64,000 nucleotides of DNA from Gemmatimonadota bacterium (GCA_022825135.1 JAJDYN010000022.1:1-64000), one strand, 5' to 3'; counted from the stretch's first letter, positions 47,485-56,821 are shown. Made by a program: numbers and translations. The notes: a model not told the origin generated them from the letters alone.

Positions 47485-48630
47485 ATGGCTGATCGCTCTT
47501 CTTCATCCCGCACCGGGAATCCCGATGATCCCCGGTCACGCGCCTGGGTGGAGGTCGATGCCGGGGCGGTGCGCGCCAACCTGGCGCACATCCGCCGGGC
47601 CGCCGGGGCCGCCGCGGTCGTGCCGATGATCAAGGCGAACGCGTACGGCCTGGGCGTGAGCAACGCGGTTGCGGTTCTGGAAGCCGAGGAGCCGGACGGC
47701 TACGGGGTGGCGACGGTGGAGGAGGGGCTGGAGGTGCGGGCGCTCGGGGTCGAACGCCCGGTCCTGGTGATGACCCCGTCCCCCGCCTCCTCCCTCCCCG
47801 CGGCCCTGGAGGGCGGCCTGACCCTGTGCTTATCCGACCTGGGCAGCCTGCGCGCCCTGGCCGCCGAGGCCGCTCGGCGCGGGCGCGGCGCCACCTTCCA
47901 CATGGAGGTGGACACGGGAATGGGCAGGGCCGGTCTCGACTGGCGCTCGGCGGCGGCATGGGGAAGGGAAGTGGCCGCGCTGGCCGCTCCCCCGCTCCGC
48001 TGGGGCGGGTGCTACACACACTTCCACTCGGCCGACGAAGCCGCCGGCACCATCGACCGGCAGTGGGCGCGCCTGCAGGAGGCCGTCGGTCACCTGCCGC
48101 TGCCCGCGGGTGCGTGGGTCCACGCCTGCAACTCCGCCGGGGTCCTGCGCCGCCCGCGGTACGCGGCCAGCGCGGTGCGCCCGGGAATCTTCCTGTACGG
48201 CGGAGCATCCGCTCCCGACCTCCCTCGACCCGCCCCGGTGGCGGCCGTGCGCGCCCGCATCACCCTGGTGCGCGACGTCGCCGCCGGCAGCTCCCTGGGC
48301 TACGGCGCCACCCACGTTGCGCGGACGCCCGAGCGTTGGGCCACCGTCGCGATCGGGTACGGCGACGGCCTGCCGCGCGCCCTGGGAAACCGCGGGCACG
48401 CGCTGGTGCTGGGGCGGCGGGTTCCTCTGATCGGAAGGACCTCCATGGACGTGACGGTGGTAGAGATCTCGCGCGTCCCCGACGCGCGCGCCGGCGATAT
48501 CGTTACATTTATCGGTTCCGACCGGGACGAGGAGATCACGGTCGAGGAGGTGGCGGATCGGGCCGGCACCATCAACTACGAGGTCCTCACCGGCCTGACC
48601 GGCCGACTTCCGCGGATCTGGCAAGCATGA
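47485..48630 (+). CDS. alr: Alanine racemase
   Basis: The 381-residue PLP enzyme interconverts L- and D-alanine for peptidoglycan. The ATG at 47485 has GGAG upstream. The PLP lysine lies in PMIKANAYGLG near residue 49. MEVDTGMGRAGLD and the catalytic tyrosine region SLGYGATH near 265 are present, as is the IGRTSMDVTVVEIS segment near 315. The residue count is typical. Its last four bases overlap the deaminase ATG, starting a run of coupled genes through comEC. Its product supplies D-alanine for the dipeptide that MurF uses. Confidence 0.95.
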   Translation: MADRSSSSRTGNPDDPRSRAWVEVDAGAVRANLAHIRRAAGAAAVVPMIKANAYGLGVSNAVAVLEAEEPDGYGVATVEEGLEVRALGVERPVLVMTPSPASSLPAALEGGLTLCLSDLGSLRALAAEAARRGRGATFHMEVDTGMGRAGLDWRSAAAWGREVAALAAPPLRWGGCYTHFHSADEAAGTIDRQWARLQEAVGHLPLPAGAWVHACNSAGVLRRPRYAASAVRPGIFLYGGASAPDLPRPAPVAAVRARITLVRDVAAGSSLGYGATHVARTPERWATVAIGYGDGLPRALGNRGHALVLGRRVPLIGRTSMDVTVVEISRVPDARAGDIVTFIGSDRDEEITVEEVADRAGTINYEVLTGLTGRLPRIWQA

Positions 48631-50303
48631 CGGACGCCTTCGAGCGACTTCTCAAGCGAGCGCGCGCCGCGCGCGAGCGCGCGTATGCTCCCTATTCCGG
48701 GTTCCGGGTGGGTGCCGCGCTGGAGACGGCCGACGGCGCCGTGTTCTCGGGATGCAACGTGGAGAACGCTTCCTACGGCCTCACCCTGTGCGCCGAGCGC
48801 TCGGCGCTGGCCGCGGCTGTGGTTGGCGGTCACCGGTCGTTCACCCGAATCGCCCTCAGCACCTCGTCCGGGCCGCCCGCCTCGCCCTGCGGACAGTGCC
48901 GCCAGGCCCTCGCCGAGTTTGCGCCCGGGCTCTCCGTCCGCTCGGAGTCCCCGGAGGGAACCGCCGACTGGAGCCTGGCGACTCTTCTGCCCGCGCCCTT
49001 CCGCCTGAACCGCGCCGTCCGTGCGCTCGTCGCGGCGGCCGCGACCCTCACCGGCGCCTGCGGGTACGAGACGCCCACCGCGGTGGAAGGTTTCACCTTT
49101 CCGGTCACGGTGGTCACCTCCGAGGTCCATCTTTCCCACGACCAGTTCGCGCGCGGCGTTCAGGTGTTCGGTGGCTTCGGCCGGCCTTCGGACGTGGCCG
49201 TCCCGCTGGTCGCCACCGAGTTCGGCGAAGAGGGCCTGGAGGCGCGCACGCTGGTGCGATTCGGTCCCATCCCGCGCTCCGCGAGCATTCGCGACACCGC
49301 CGGCACGACGGTGACCGACCCGGACCTCACGCTGGTCGGCGGGCGCGCAGTCCTCCGCTTCGATACGTTGGCGGCCCCCTCCGAGCCGGTGACCTTGTCC
49401 GCATCGCTCATCGGCGAGCGCTGGCATCCGCCTTCCGCCACCTTCGTCCACGCCGTGGACACCCTCGGAGAACAGGTGCCCTGGGCCAGCTTCGGCGGCG
49501 GGGACGCCGCGCCGATCGCCACCGCGGTGTGGGATCCGGCGGAATCCGACTCCGCGTTCTTTGCCATCGATACCCTCGTCATCAAGGCGTGGGACACCGA
49601 GGACGAAGCACGCGGCATGCTGGTGCGGATGGTCACCCCCGGAGCGCGCGTGAAGGTGCGTTCGGCCAATCTGGTCATGGACGCGCTGCCGTCGATCCGG
49701 TCCGACACGATGGTCACCACCGACACCTACTCCGAACACCTGACCTTCATCTACAACCCGGTTCCCTCACTGCCCGAGGGGGTGCTCCAGATCGGCGGCG
49801 CCCCCGCCTGGCGCACCGTCTTCGAAGTGCACCTGCCGGCTTCGCTTCCCATTCGCGGCGAGACCTGCCCTTCGGGCGAGTGTACCCTTCCGCTCACCGC
49901 CGACGGCATCACTCAGGCGGCGCTGGTCCTGACCCCGGGGATGACCGACGCGGCGCTGCGACCCACCGACACGCTATTCGTCGACGCCCGCCCGATTCCC
50001 TCGCCCGAGTACCTGCCGCGCGCGCCTCTGGGCAACTCGGTCCAGATCCCGGTCCTGCAGGTGCCTCCGGAGATCTTCGCGGGCGATGAGGGGCGCGTGC
50101 TGGAGATACCGATCACCAACTTCGTCAAGGACCTGGCACGGGGTGTCACCGAAGACAGCGTCCCGGCGCCCAATACGCTGGCGCTGCTGGCCGCCATCGA
50201 ACCCCAGAGCTTCGAACTGATGCGCTTCCTGGGACCCGACTCGAGTTCGCCGCCGCTGCTTCGCATCCTCGTGAGCCAGCTCTCCGGGATGAGCATGAGA
50301 TGA
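48627..50303 (+). CDS. cdd: Cytidine deaminase fused in frame to a lipoprotein-like domain
   Basis: One open frame of 558 residues joins two unlike parts. Residues 1-125 are a complete cytidine deaminase, which converts cytidine to uridine: the zinc ligands and catalytic glutamate are in CAE (55-57) and PCGQC (87-91), with the substrate motif GCNVENASYG (42-51). Residues 127-145 form a hydrophobic stretch ending in LTGAC, a lipobox. The remaining 410 residues are beta-rich with no named family. No stop separates them, and no ATG, GTG or TTG lies between; a CTG at 49005 precedes the hydrophobic stretch. Either this is a true fusion, or the lipoprotein starts at CTG and the cdd stop was lost, or an indel joined the frames. 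Overlaps link it to alr and the next gene. Confidence 0.8.
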   Translation: MTDAFERLLKRARAARERAYAPYSGFRVGAALETADGAVFSGCNVENASYGLTLCAERSALAAAVVGGHRSFTRIALSTSSGPPASPCGQCRQALAEFAPGLSVRSESPEGTADWSLATLLPAPFRLNRAVRALVAAAATLTGACGYETPTAVEGFTFPVTVVTSEVHLSHDQFARGVQVFGGFGRPSDVAVPLVATEFGEEGLEARTLVRFGPIPRSASIRDTAGTTVTDPDLTLVGGRAVLRFDTLAAPSEPVTLSASLIGERWHPPSATFVHAVDTLGEQVPWASFGGGDAAPIATAVWDPAESDSAFFAIDTLVIKAWDTEDEARGMLVRMVTPGARVKVRSANLVMDALPSIRSDTMVTTDTYSEHLTFIYNPVPSLPEGVLQIGGAPAWRTVFEVHLPASLPIRGETCPSGECTLPLTADGITQAALVLTPGMTDAALRPTDTLFVDARPIPSPEYLPRAPLGNSVQIPVLQVPPEIFAGDEGRVLEIPITNFVKDLARGVTEDSVPAPNTLALLAAIEPQSFELMRFLGPDSSSPPLLRILVSQLSGMSMR

Positions 50304-51520
50304 ACGCCCGCGCCCGTTCGCGCGTCGCCGCCCGTGTAGCTGCCGGCGGCCTCCTCACGGCCGTCACCCTCGCGCTCCCCGCCTTCGCCGTGCCCCGGCC
50401 GCTCGCCGCCCAGTCGCTCATCGGCAGCCAGGGCCTGGGCATTCCCCTGGAGGCGCTCGACGGGCGATCCCGCGCGCTCGGCTCGGTCGGGGTCGGTCTC
50501 TTCGGCGGCGCCGTGCTTCCCACCGACCCGGCCCGCGCCAGCCGGATCACCGTACCCAGCATCGCCGTCACCATCCAGCCCAGCCGCGGCGCGGCGGCCA
50601 TCGGCGACCAGAGCGTCCCGATCGAAGGCACGCGCTTTCCCCTGCTGGCGTTGTCCTATCCGGTGCGGAACTACGGGGTCGCCACCTTGTCCTACGGGGG
50701 TCTCCTGGAACAGAACTGGAAGGCCGAACGGACCCTTCGCGTCGCCAGCGAGCAGGACTCGATCGATGTAGCCGACACCTACGAGGCCGATGGCAGCGTG
50801 GGTGCCGCCCGCATCGGCTTCGCGCGCGCCCTGTCCGGAGGTTTTTCGGTCGCGGCCACCCTCGGCTTCCACACGGGGACCCAGGTGCGGAGCTTTTCGC
50901 GCACCATCGGCGTCGTCGAGGACGAGGAACAGGAGACCGGCGACCGCTTTCGGGAACGCGGACGCTGGGAGATGACGGGCACGACCTTCGGGCTCGGAGC
51001 CATGTGGGATTTCCGGGACTTCCTGCGCATCTCCGGCAGCCTGACCTGGTCCGGCGACCTGCGGGCGACCCCCGTGGGCCAGACCGAGGGCGGGGAAGCC
51101 CGCTTCGAGCTGCCCACCGAAATCCGGATCGGAGCGAGCGCGATGCTCACACCCGTCGTGGCCGCCACCCTCGGTTTCGGGCGCTCCGACTGGACGCCGG
51201 CCGAATCGGGTGCGGGCGCGGCCGCGCGCGGCGCCGTCACCTCCTTCGGAGGCGGGTTCGAGTGGTCGGGGATGGGCCTGTTCGGGCGCAGCCTCCCGGT
51301 CCGGGTCGGCTACCGCCGCGCCGGGCTGCCCTTTTCCATCGACGTCTCGACCCCGACCGAAAGCGCGTTCGCCGCCGGCTTCGGCTGGAACCTGCTCGAG
51401 ACCGAGGACCTCGTCATCGCCGCCTTCGACTTTTCGTACGAGAGGGGCACCCGCGCGACGGACTCGATCTCGGAGTCCTTCTCGCGCTACACGTTTTCCT
51501 TCCGGGCATCGAGTTTCTAG
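50300..51520 (+). CDS. Outer-membrane beta-barrel protein (PorV/FadL-like architecture)
   Basis: The product is 406 residues with a signal peptide ending near residue 38 (PLAAQ). The mature part is a succession of amphipathic strands: alternating aromatic and small residues, GFARALSGGFSVAATLGF, FSYERGT, and a final strand ending in phenylalanine (FSFRASSF), the usual recognition signal for BAM. This suggests an outer-membrane barrel. Size and pattern recall PorV or FadL-like barrels, but the family cannot be named from sequence alone. It begins inside the deaminase/lipoprotein gene (four-base overlap), so that lipoprotein domain may be its partner. The stop overlaps the miaB start by one base. 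Confidence 0.72.
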   Translation: MNARARSRVAARVAAGGLLTAVTLALPAFAVPRPLAAQSLIGSQGLGIPLEALDGRSRALGSVGVGLFGGAVLPTDPARASRITVPSIAVTIQPSRGAAAIGDQSVPIEGTRFPLLALSYPVRNYGVATLSYGGLLEQNWKAERTLRVASEQDSIDVADTYEADGSVGAARIGFARALSGGFSVAATLGFHTGTQVRSFSRTIGVVEDEEQETGDRFRERGRWEMTGTTFGLGAMWDFRDFLRISGSLTWSGDLRATPVGQTEGGEARFELPTEIRIGASAMLTPVVAATLGFGRSDWTPAESGAGAAARGAVTSFGGGFEWSGMGLFGRSLPVRVGYRRAGLPFSIDVSTPTESAFAAGFGWNLLETEDLVIAAFDFSYERGTRATDSISESFSRYTFSFRASSF

Positions 51521-53001
51521 TGGGTGCCAGGGCCCAGACCGCCCCTGCGGGGTCCGGTTCCGCCGTCCGGCTCCCGGTGGCCGCCGGCGAAGCGGTCAGG
51601 GCCGGCGCGTCGAAGCCGGCCCCGGGCGCCTCGTCCGCCCCCGCCGATGCGCGCCCGGCGTCCGTCCCCAGACGCGTCTACATCGAGACCTACGGCTGCC
51701 AGATGAACATCAGCGACGGCGAGCTGATGGCCGGCATCCTCGAGCAGAGGGGTTATGCCGTGGCCGAGACCCCGGGGCAGGCCGACGTGGTCCTGGTGAA
51801 CACATGCGCCATCCGTGAACACGCGGAACGGCGCGTCCTCGGCCGGGTGTCGCAGCTCAACGGTCTGAAGCGGGACAACCCGGATCTCGTGATCGGCGTC
51901 ACCGGCTGCATGGCCCAGCGCATGGGCGACACACTTCTGGAACGGGCTCCCTACGTCGACCTGGTGATGGGCCCCGACGGCTACCGCGAACTGCCCGAGC
52001 GGCTTGATGCCCTCTCCGAGCCCGGACGGCGCCTCTCGGTACTCTCCCTGGACCCGGCCGAGAACTATGAAGGCCTCGAGCAGCGCCGCACGTCGCGCAT
52101 CTCGGCATGGGTTCCGATCCAGCGCGGGTGCGATCACCGCTGCACCTTCTGCATCGTCCCCTACGTCCGCGGACCGGAGAAGAACCGCCGTCCCGAAGAG
52201 ATCCTGGCGGAGATCCGGAGCATCGCCGCCACCGGCGTCACCGAGGTCACCCTGCTGGGACAGACCGTGAACTCCTACGCCCGGGGGGAGTGGAGCTTCG
52301 CGCGCCTGCTCGCGGGCGTGGCCCGCATCCCCGGCATCCGCCGCGTGCGCTTCACCTCGCCGCATCCGAACGACGTCACTCCGGACCTTGTGGAGGTCAT
52401 GGCCTCCGAGCCCGCTGTGTGCGAGCAGCTGCATCTGCCCGCGCAGTCCGGCAACAACCGCACCCTGAAGCGCATGCTGCGCCGCTACACGGTGGAGAGC
52501 TTCCTCGAGCGGGTGGAGATGGTGCGCGAGGCGATCCCCGACATCGCCCTGTCCACCGACATCATCTGCGCCTTCCCGGGCGAAACCCGCAGCGACTTCG
52601 AGGACACCCTGGAGCTGCTGCGCACCGTCCGCTTCGACGACGTCTACACCTATCGCTATTCGCCCCGCGAGGGGACCCCCGCGACCCGCATGCCGGCGCA
52701 CTGGTTCATCGGGGACGGAGAGGCGGCGGGCCGCCTGCGCGAGTTGATCGAGGTGGCCCGTACCATCCGGACCGCGATCAACCGCTCGGAGGTGGGGCGA
52801 GTCGAGGAGGTGCTGGTGGAAAAGGAGGCCCGGGGTCCGGGGCAGATGCTGGGCCGCACCCGGCGGGGAAAGGTGGTCGCCTTCTCCGCGCCCACCAGCC
52901 TCGAGGGGGCGTACGCGACCGTTGAACTCACCGGCACCAGCGGCGCCACGTTCACGGGCCGCCGGCTGGCCAATGGATCCCGGCCTCCGGAGCCGACTTG
53001 A
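51520..53001 (+). CDS. miaB: tRNA-2-methylthio-N6-isopentenyladenosine synthase MiaB
   Basis: About 493 residues from a GTG at 51520 that overlaps the previous stop; later GTG codons are possible starts, because the first 45 residues are low-complexity. MiaB adds the methylthio group to i6A37 of tRNAs. The UPF0004 domain shows YIETYGCQMN and the cluster cysteines C in VNTCAIRE and GVTGCMAQR. The radical-SAM motif CDHRCTFC lies near residue 205, and HLPAQSGNNRTLKRM and STDIICAFPGE are conserved. A TRAM domain closes the protein (VEEVLVEKEARGPGQMLGRTRRGKVVAF). Confidence 0.94.
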   Translation: MGARAQTAPAGSGSAVRLPVAAGEAVRAGASKPAPGASSAPADARPASVPRRVYIETYGCQMNISDGELMAGILEQRGYAVAETPGQADVVLVNTCAIREHAERRVLGRVSQLNGLKRDNPDLVIGVTGCMAQRMGDTLLERAPYVDLVMGPDGYRELPERLDALSEPGRRLSVLSLDPAENYEGLEQRRTSRISAWVPIQRGCDHRCTFCIVPYVRGPEKNRRPEEILAEIRSIAATGVTEVTLLGQTVNSYARGEWSFARLLAGVARIPGIRRVRFTSPHPNDVTPDLVEVMASEPAVCEQLHLPAQSGNNRTLKRMLRRYTVESFLERVEMVREAIPDIALSTDIICAFPGETRSDFEDTLELLRTVRFDDVYTYRYSPREGTPATRMPAHWFIGDGEAAGRLRELIEVARTIRTAINRSEVGRVEEVLVEKEARGPGQMLGRTRRGKVVAFSAPTSLEGAYATVELTGTSGATFTGRRLANGSRPPEPT

Positions 53002-53318
53002 GCAGATGGCTGGCGTTGACCGGGGTGGCGGCCTTTGTCGGGCTGGTGATCTGGTTTACCGCGCATAACGGGGACCAGCGCATCACGCTCGACCTGGGGT
53101 TCGTCCAGTTCTACCGGTTCCCGGTCACGATGGTGGCTTTCGCGGCGCTCCTGGTCGGCATGCTGGTGATGCTTCTCGCCGGTCTCCACACCGATCTCCG
53201 CGTGCGCAGGATCCTCCGTGACCGGCTCATCGAGGAGGCGCGCGCCGAGGGCGCTACGGACCTGACCCAGCGCGACCTCTTCGATGCGGAGGCCGCGGAG
53301 GGCCGCGAGAACACTTGA
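52998..53318 (+). CDS. LapA-domain (DUF1049) membrane protein
   Basis: The 106-residue protein starts at TTG, sharing TTGA with the miaB stop. Two membrane helices (LALTGVAAFVGLVIWF and FPVTMVAFAALLVGMLVMLL) flank a short loop with QRITLDLGFVQFYRFPV, the lipopolysaccharide assembly protein A pattern. In E. coli LapA works with LapB on LPS supply, but many bacteria have such small proteins without that role. The acidic C-terminal tail is cytoplasmic. No LapB homologue is nearby. Confidence 0.8.
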   Translation: MSRWLALTGVAAFVGLVIWFTAHNGDQRITLDLGFVQFYRFPVTMVAFAALLVGMLVMLLAGLHTDLRVRRILRDRLIEEARAEGATDLTQRDLFDAEAAEGRENT

Positions 53319-53401
53319 TTGTGCACAATGCGTAATCTGGCCGAGGAGGGCAGCCGAACACCTGGATTCCGCCGGTAGCCTGGCTGGCCCTGGCCTTCGG
53401 G

Positions 53402-55732
53402 TTGGGGACGGCCCTGGTTCACCTGCCGGGGTGGCTCACGCCGGCGGTGCTGGGCGGATCGTTGCTCGCATGGCTCATATTCGCATGGGAGCGCCCCGGG
53501 CCCGACGCTGACGCACCCCCGGGCCGGCTGGCCCGCACGCGCCGCCTCCGCCCGCAGCCGCTCCCCACCGGTCTCCTCCTCGCCCTGTGCGGCGGACTGC
53601 TCCACGGCACGGCCTCGGCCGGGGCGCGCGCCCGCAGCTGCCAGCTCGCGATCCAGGACGGCGCCACCCTGGAACTGCGCGGTTACTTCGAGGGCATGCC
53701 CGGCGAGGGCGCGGCGCCCTTTATCGCCCGCTCGGGGCTGCCCGGGGGATGCCGTGCCCGGGTGCGCGCCGTCGTGCGCGACGATGTGTCCGTTCCGCCC
53801 GCCGCCGTGCCGCTGGTGATTGGCGGCCAGTGGCTGGCGCGCCCCCTGCGCCGGGGCATGCCCCCCGAGTACGCGGGCACCCTGGTGGTGCGCGCCCTCG
53901 AGGTGGACGCCGGGGCCCCGGCGGTCCCGCTTGCCGTGCGCTTGCGGGCCGTCGTGCGCGAACGACTCGACGCGCTCTACCCGGCCCGCGCCGGCCTGGG
54001 CGAGGCGCTCATCCTGGCCCGCCGCGAGCGTCTGCCCCGGGAGGTCCGCGACCAGTGGGCGCGCGCCGGCATCGCCCACCTGCTCGCCATCTCCGGCTTC
54101 CACGTGGGGGTGATCGCGGCCATCCTCTACCTGATCGCGCGCCGCATCGGGCTCGGTCCGGGCCGCGCGCCCATGGCGGCAGCCGGCGGCAGCTGGGCCT
54201 ACGTGCTCGCCATCGGCTCCCCGGTGGCGGCCACGCGCGCGGCCTTCATCCTGGCGGCGCTGGCCGCGGGCCGCCTGCTCGGGCGCCGGGTCTCGTCGCT
54301 GGGCGCGCTGGCCACGGCGTTCATCGCCCTGCTGGCAGCCCGCCCGGACGCGATCGTCTCGGTGGCATTCCAGCTCTCCTTCGCGGGCGCGGCGGGTCTG
54401 GTCCTGCTCGCTCCCCCGGCGAGCCGGGTCCTGCGTACGGGCCGGCTTGCCCGCCTTCCATCGGCGCTGCGCACCGGTCTCGCCTCGGGGGTTGCCGCTA
54501 CGGCCGCCACCTTCCCGCTGGTCGCCTGGCACTTCGGGTACTTCGCGACCGCCGGCATTCCGGTGACCCTGGTCGCCGGGCCGCTGGTCGCCGCGGCCAT
54601 CCCGGGGATGCTCCTCTCCATCCTTCTCTCCTTCATCTCGCTCCCCCTGGCGGGCATTTTCGCGGGAGGCGTCGACCTGTTTCTCCAGCTCGCCGGCGCC
54701 ATCGTCGCGCTGGTGGTGGACATCCCCGGCGCCGCCGTCTGGACGCCGCGCTGGTGGATCGTGGCCGCCACCGCCGCCCTCGCCGTCCATTGGCTCGTCG
54801 TCCGGGGCCTTGCCCTGCGCCTTCGTCCCCGGGTGCGCGCGGCCGTGTTGGCCGCGTCCCTCGCGGCCGCGCTGGTGGCCTGGCCGATTCCCGCGCTCAT
54901 CGGAGGCGGAGGGGCCATGGAGCTGGTCTTCCTGGACGTGGGCCAGGGCGACGCGGTGGCCATCCGCACCCCGGGCAGCCGCTGGATCCTGGTGGACACC
55001 GGTCCGCGCTCGCGCACCTTCGATTCCGGCGAACGCATCGTCGTCCCCTACCTGAGAAGACGAGGCGCCGCGCGCCTGGAGGCGCTCATCCTCACCCACC
55101 CGGACCTGGACCACATCGGGGGCGCCAACGCGGTCCTCTCGGAACTCGACGTGGTGCGCGTCCTCGACCCCGGAGCCCCCGCCGCACGGCCCGCCTACGT
55201 GGCCGCCCTGGAGCGGGCTCAGGCCCGGGGCGCCACCTGGTTCGCCGCGCGCGCCGGAGACCGCGTCTCCGCGGACGGCGTCACCCTGGAGGTGCTGCAC
55301 CCCGGAGGCGCCGCCGACTCCGCGGCCAGCGAGGAGGCCAACGACCAGTCCGTGGTCCTGCTGCTGCGCTACGGCGACTTCAGCGCGCTGCTCCCCGGGG
55401 ACGCCCCCGCGGTGGTGGAGGAGGCGCTCCTGGCCGCCGGCCACATCCCGCCCCTCGACCTGCTGAAGGCCGGTCACCACGGCAGCCGCACCTCGACCTC
55501 CTGGAGGCTCCTCGAGTTCACCCAGCCGGAGTTGTCCGTGGTCTCGGCAGGCGCCCGCAACCGCTACGGCCATCCGCACCGAGTGGTGCTCGACCGCATT
55601 GAACGCGCCGGATCCGACGTTGCGCGCACCGACCTCCAGGGCGTCGTGCGCGTCCGCGCCTTCCCCACCGGGGACTTCACGCTCTCGGTGGAACGCTGCC
55701 CGGAGCTCCCGGCGTGTCTGCGTGCGCGTTAG
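53402..55732 (+). CDS. comEC: ComEC/Rec2 DNA-uptake channel
   Basis: The protein is about 776 residues from the TTG at 53402; the frame opens at 53336 and the exact start is unclear. ComEC forms the inner-membrane channel for transforming DNA. N-terminal helices and an OB-like domain precede the Competence domain, with about ten helices from residue 220 to 500, containing AGIAHLLAISGFHVGVIA. A C-terminal metallo-beta-lactamase domain (LDVGQGDAVAI, THPDLDHIGG, KAGHHGSRTST) probably degrades the non-transported strand. All three zones are intact. No other competence genes are in the window. Confidence 0.93.
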   Translation: MGTALVHLPGWLTPAVLGGSLLAWLIFAWERPGPDADAPPGRLARTRRLRPQPLPTGLLLALCGGLLHGTASAGARARSCQLAIQDGATLELRGYFEGMPGEGAAPFIARSGLPGGCRARVRAVVRDDVSVPPAAVPLVIGGQWLARPLRRGMPPEYAGTLVVRALEVDAGAPAVPLAVRLRAVVRERLDALYPARAGLGEALILARRERLPREVRDQWARAGIAHLLAISGFHVGVIAAILYLIARRIGLGPGRAPMAAAGGSWAYVLAIGSPVAATRAAFILAALAAGRLLGRRVSSLGALATAFIALLAARPDAIVSVAFQLSFAGAAGLVLLAPPASRVLRTGRLARLPSALRTGLASGVAATAATFPLVAWHFGYFATAGIPVTLVAGPLVAAAIPGMLLSILLSFISLPLAGIFAGGVDLFLQLAGAIVALVVDIPGAAVWTPRWWIVAATAALAVHWLVVRGLALRLRPRVRAAVLAASLAAALVAWPIPALIGGGGAMELVFLDVGQGDAVAIRTPGSRWILVDTGPRSRTFDSGERIVVPYLRRRGAARLEALILTHPDLDHIGGANAVLSELDVVRVLDPGAPAARPAYVAALERAQARGATWFAARAGDRVSADGVTLEVLHPGGAADSAASEEANDQSVVLLLRYGDFSALLPGDAPAVVEEALLAAGHIPPLDLLKAGHHGSRTSTSWRLLEFTQPELSVVSAGARNRYGHPHRVVLDRIERAGSDVARTDLQGVVRVRAFPTGDFTLSVERCPELPACLRAR

Positions 55733-55871
55733 CGGCCCGCAGAGGAACCCCTCACGGCATGCGGCCCGGCGAACTGGCGCGCTCTTCCAGCAGGTCGGGG
55801 AAGTTGCGGCCGGGACCCGTTGCGAATGAGGGAGCATCCTTGACCTGATGCGGGCGTTTGCCCATGCTATA

Positions 55872-55887
55872 TGTGCAATATTGCACA
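55872..55887. promoter_or_regulatory. 16-bp perfect palindrome, probable antitoxin operator
   Basis: TGTGCAATATTGCACA reads identically on both strands and ends nine bases before the antitoxin ATG. A TTGACC box (55840-55845) and TATA-like bases (55868-55873) lie upstream, so the palindrome sits between promoter and gene. Autorepression by the antitoxin-toxin complex is the usual arrangement for such pairs. The promoter spacing is not ideal. Confidence 0.7.
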
Positions 55888-55896
55888 GGAAGATGA

Positions 55897-56328
55897 ATGA
55901 CCACACAGGCTCTGGCCGCACGTCTTGGGGGACGGCAGGCTCTCGGTCGTGACATCCGGTCCGACCTGGACCTTGAGGACGCGGTGCGGGCCGGGTTGCC
56001 CGTCAAGGCCTTTGAGAGCGTAGTGGAGACCGGCGCTCTGCGCGCAACCGAACTTCATTCTCTGGTCATCCCACGGCGGACGCTGGCGCACAGGAAGCGC
56101 CTGGGGAGGCGGCTGAGCAGCGAGCAGTCGGACCGCCTCACCCGGGTGGTCCGCGTCGTGGCTTCGGCCGAGGAAGCCATCGGTGACGGTGCGAAGGCGA
56201 GACGCTGGCTCCGCAAGCCCAACCGTGCCCTCCAGGGACGCCGGCCCCTGGATCTTCTGGCCAGCGATGTCGGCGCCCGCCTTGTGGAGCGGGTGCTGGG
56301 GCGCATCGAGCACGGGCTGGGCGCGTAG
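55897..56328 (+). CDS. Antitoxin of the Xre/MbcA/ParS family (DUF2384)
   Basis: The 143-residue, mainly helical protein has an AGGA ribosome site. The N-terminal 70 residues hold a helix-turn-helix-like region (GLPVKAFESVVETG) with the family's variant IPRRTLAHRKR. The C-terminal DUF2384 domain (RLTRVVRVVASAEEAIGD, KARRWLRKPNRALQGRRPLDLL) is diagnostic: W-L-x-x-PNxALxGxxPxDLL contacts and blocks the RES toxin. The gene precedes the RES gene by 37 bases and follows a palindromic operator, so autoregulation is likely. Confidence 0.92.
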   Translation: MTTQALAARLGGRQALGRDIRSDLDLEDAVRAGLPVKAFESVVETGALRATELHSLVIPRRTLAHRKRLGRRLSSEQSDRLTRVVRVVASAEEAIGDGAKARRWLRKPNRALQGRRPLDLLASDVGARLVERVLGRIEHGLGA

Positions 56329-56365
56329 CGCGAGGTCACACCCCCCCCAACACCCTGAGTCGCGC

Positions 56366-56821
56366 TTGGAACTCTGGCGCATTACCCGCGAAGCTCACGC
56401 GGCGCTGGATGGCGAGGGCGCCCGCCTCCACGGGGCACGGTGGACTCCTCGCGGAACGCCTGCGGTCTACGCCGCTTCCCACCTCTCGCTCGCGGCGCTG
56501 GAATACCTGGTGCACATCGATGCGGAGGAAGCACCGGACGATCTGGTTGCGCTGAGCATCAGCCTTCCGGACGATGTGACCGAACTGGTCCGCGCACCCG
56601 CATCCCTGCCCGCCGATTGGCGGCAGACTCCGTCACCGCCCCAATGCCAGGCGATCGGTGGCGAATGGGCCAGGAGGGGGAAAGAGCTGTTACTGCGGGT
56701 TCCATCCGTGCTGGTTCCCGAAGAGAGCAACGTGCTCGTGAATCCGATGCACCCGGATGCCGTCCGGGTCCGGATTATCGGATCTCGTTACTTCTCGTAT
56801 GATGTCCGTTTGCTGTCGTAG
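56366..56821 (+). CDS. RES-domain toxin (NAD-degrading)
   Basis: The product is 151 residues from a TTG at 56366; the frame upstream overlaps the antitoxin and is not RES-like. RES toxins such as MbcT and Res degrade NAD+. The family arginine is in LWRIT at the N-terminus, followed by GARLHGARWTPRGTPAVYAASHLSLAALEYLVH, which carries the conserved arginine, tyrosine and glutamate. A serine lies in the C-terminal SRYFSYDVRLL. All landmarks are present, so it is probably active and dependent on the adjacent antitoxin. No ribosome site precedes the TTG, which would keep toxin yield below antitoxin. Confidence 0.88.
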   Translation: MELWRITREAHAALDGEGARLHGARWTPRGTPAVYAASHLSLAALEYLVHIDAEEAPDDLVALSISLPDDVTELVRAPASLPADWRQTPSPPQCQAIGGEWARRGKELLLRVPSVLVPEESNVLVNPMHPDAVRVRIIGSRYFSYDVRLLS

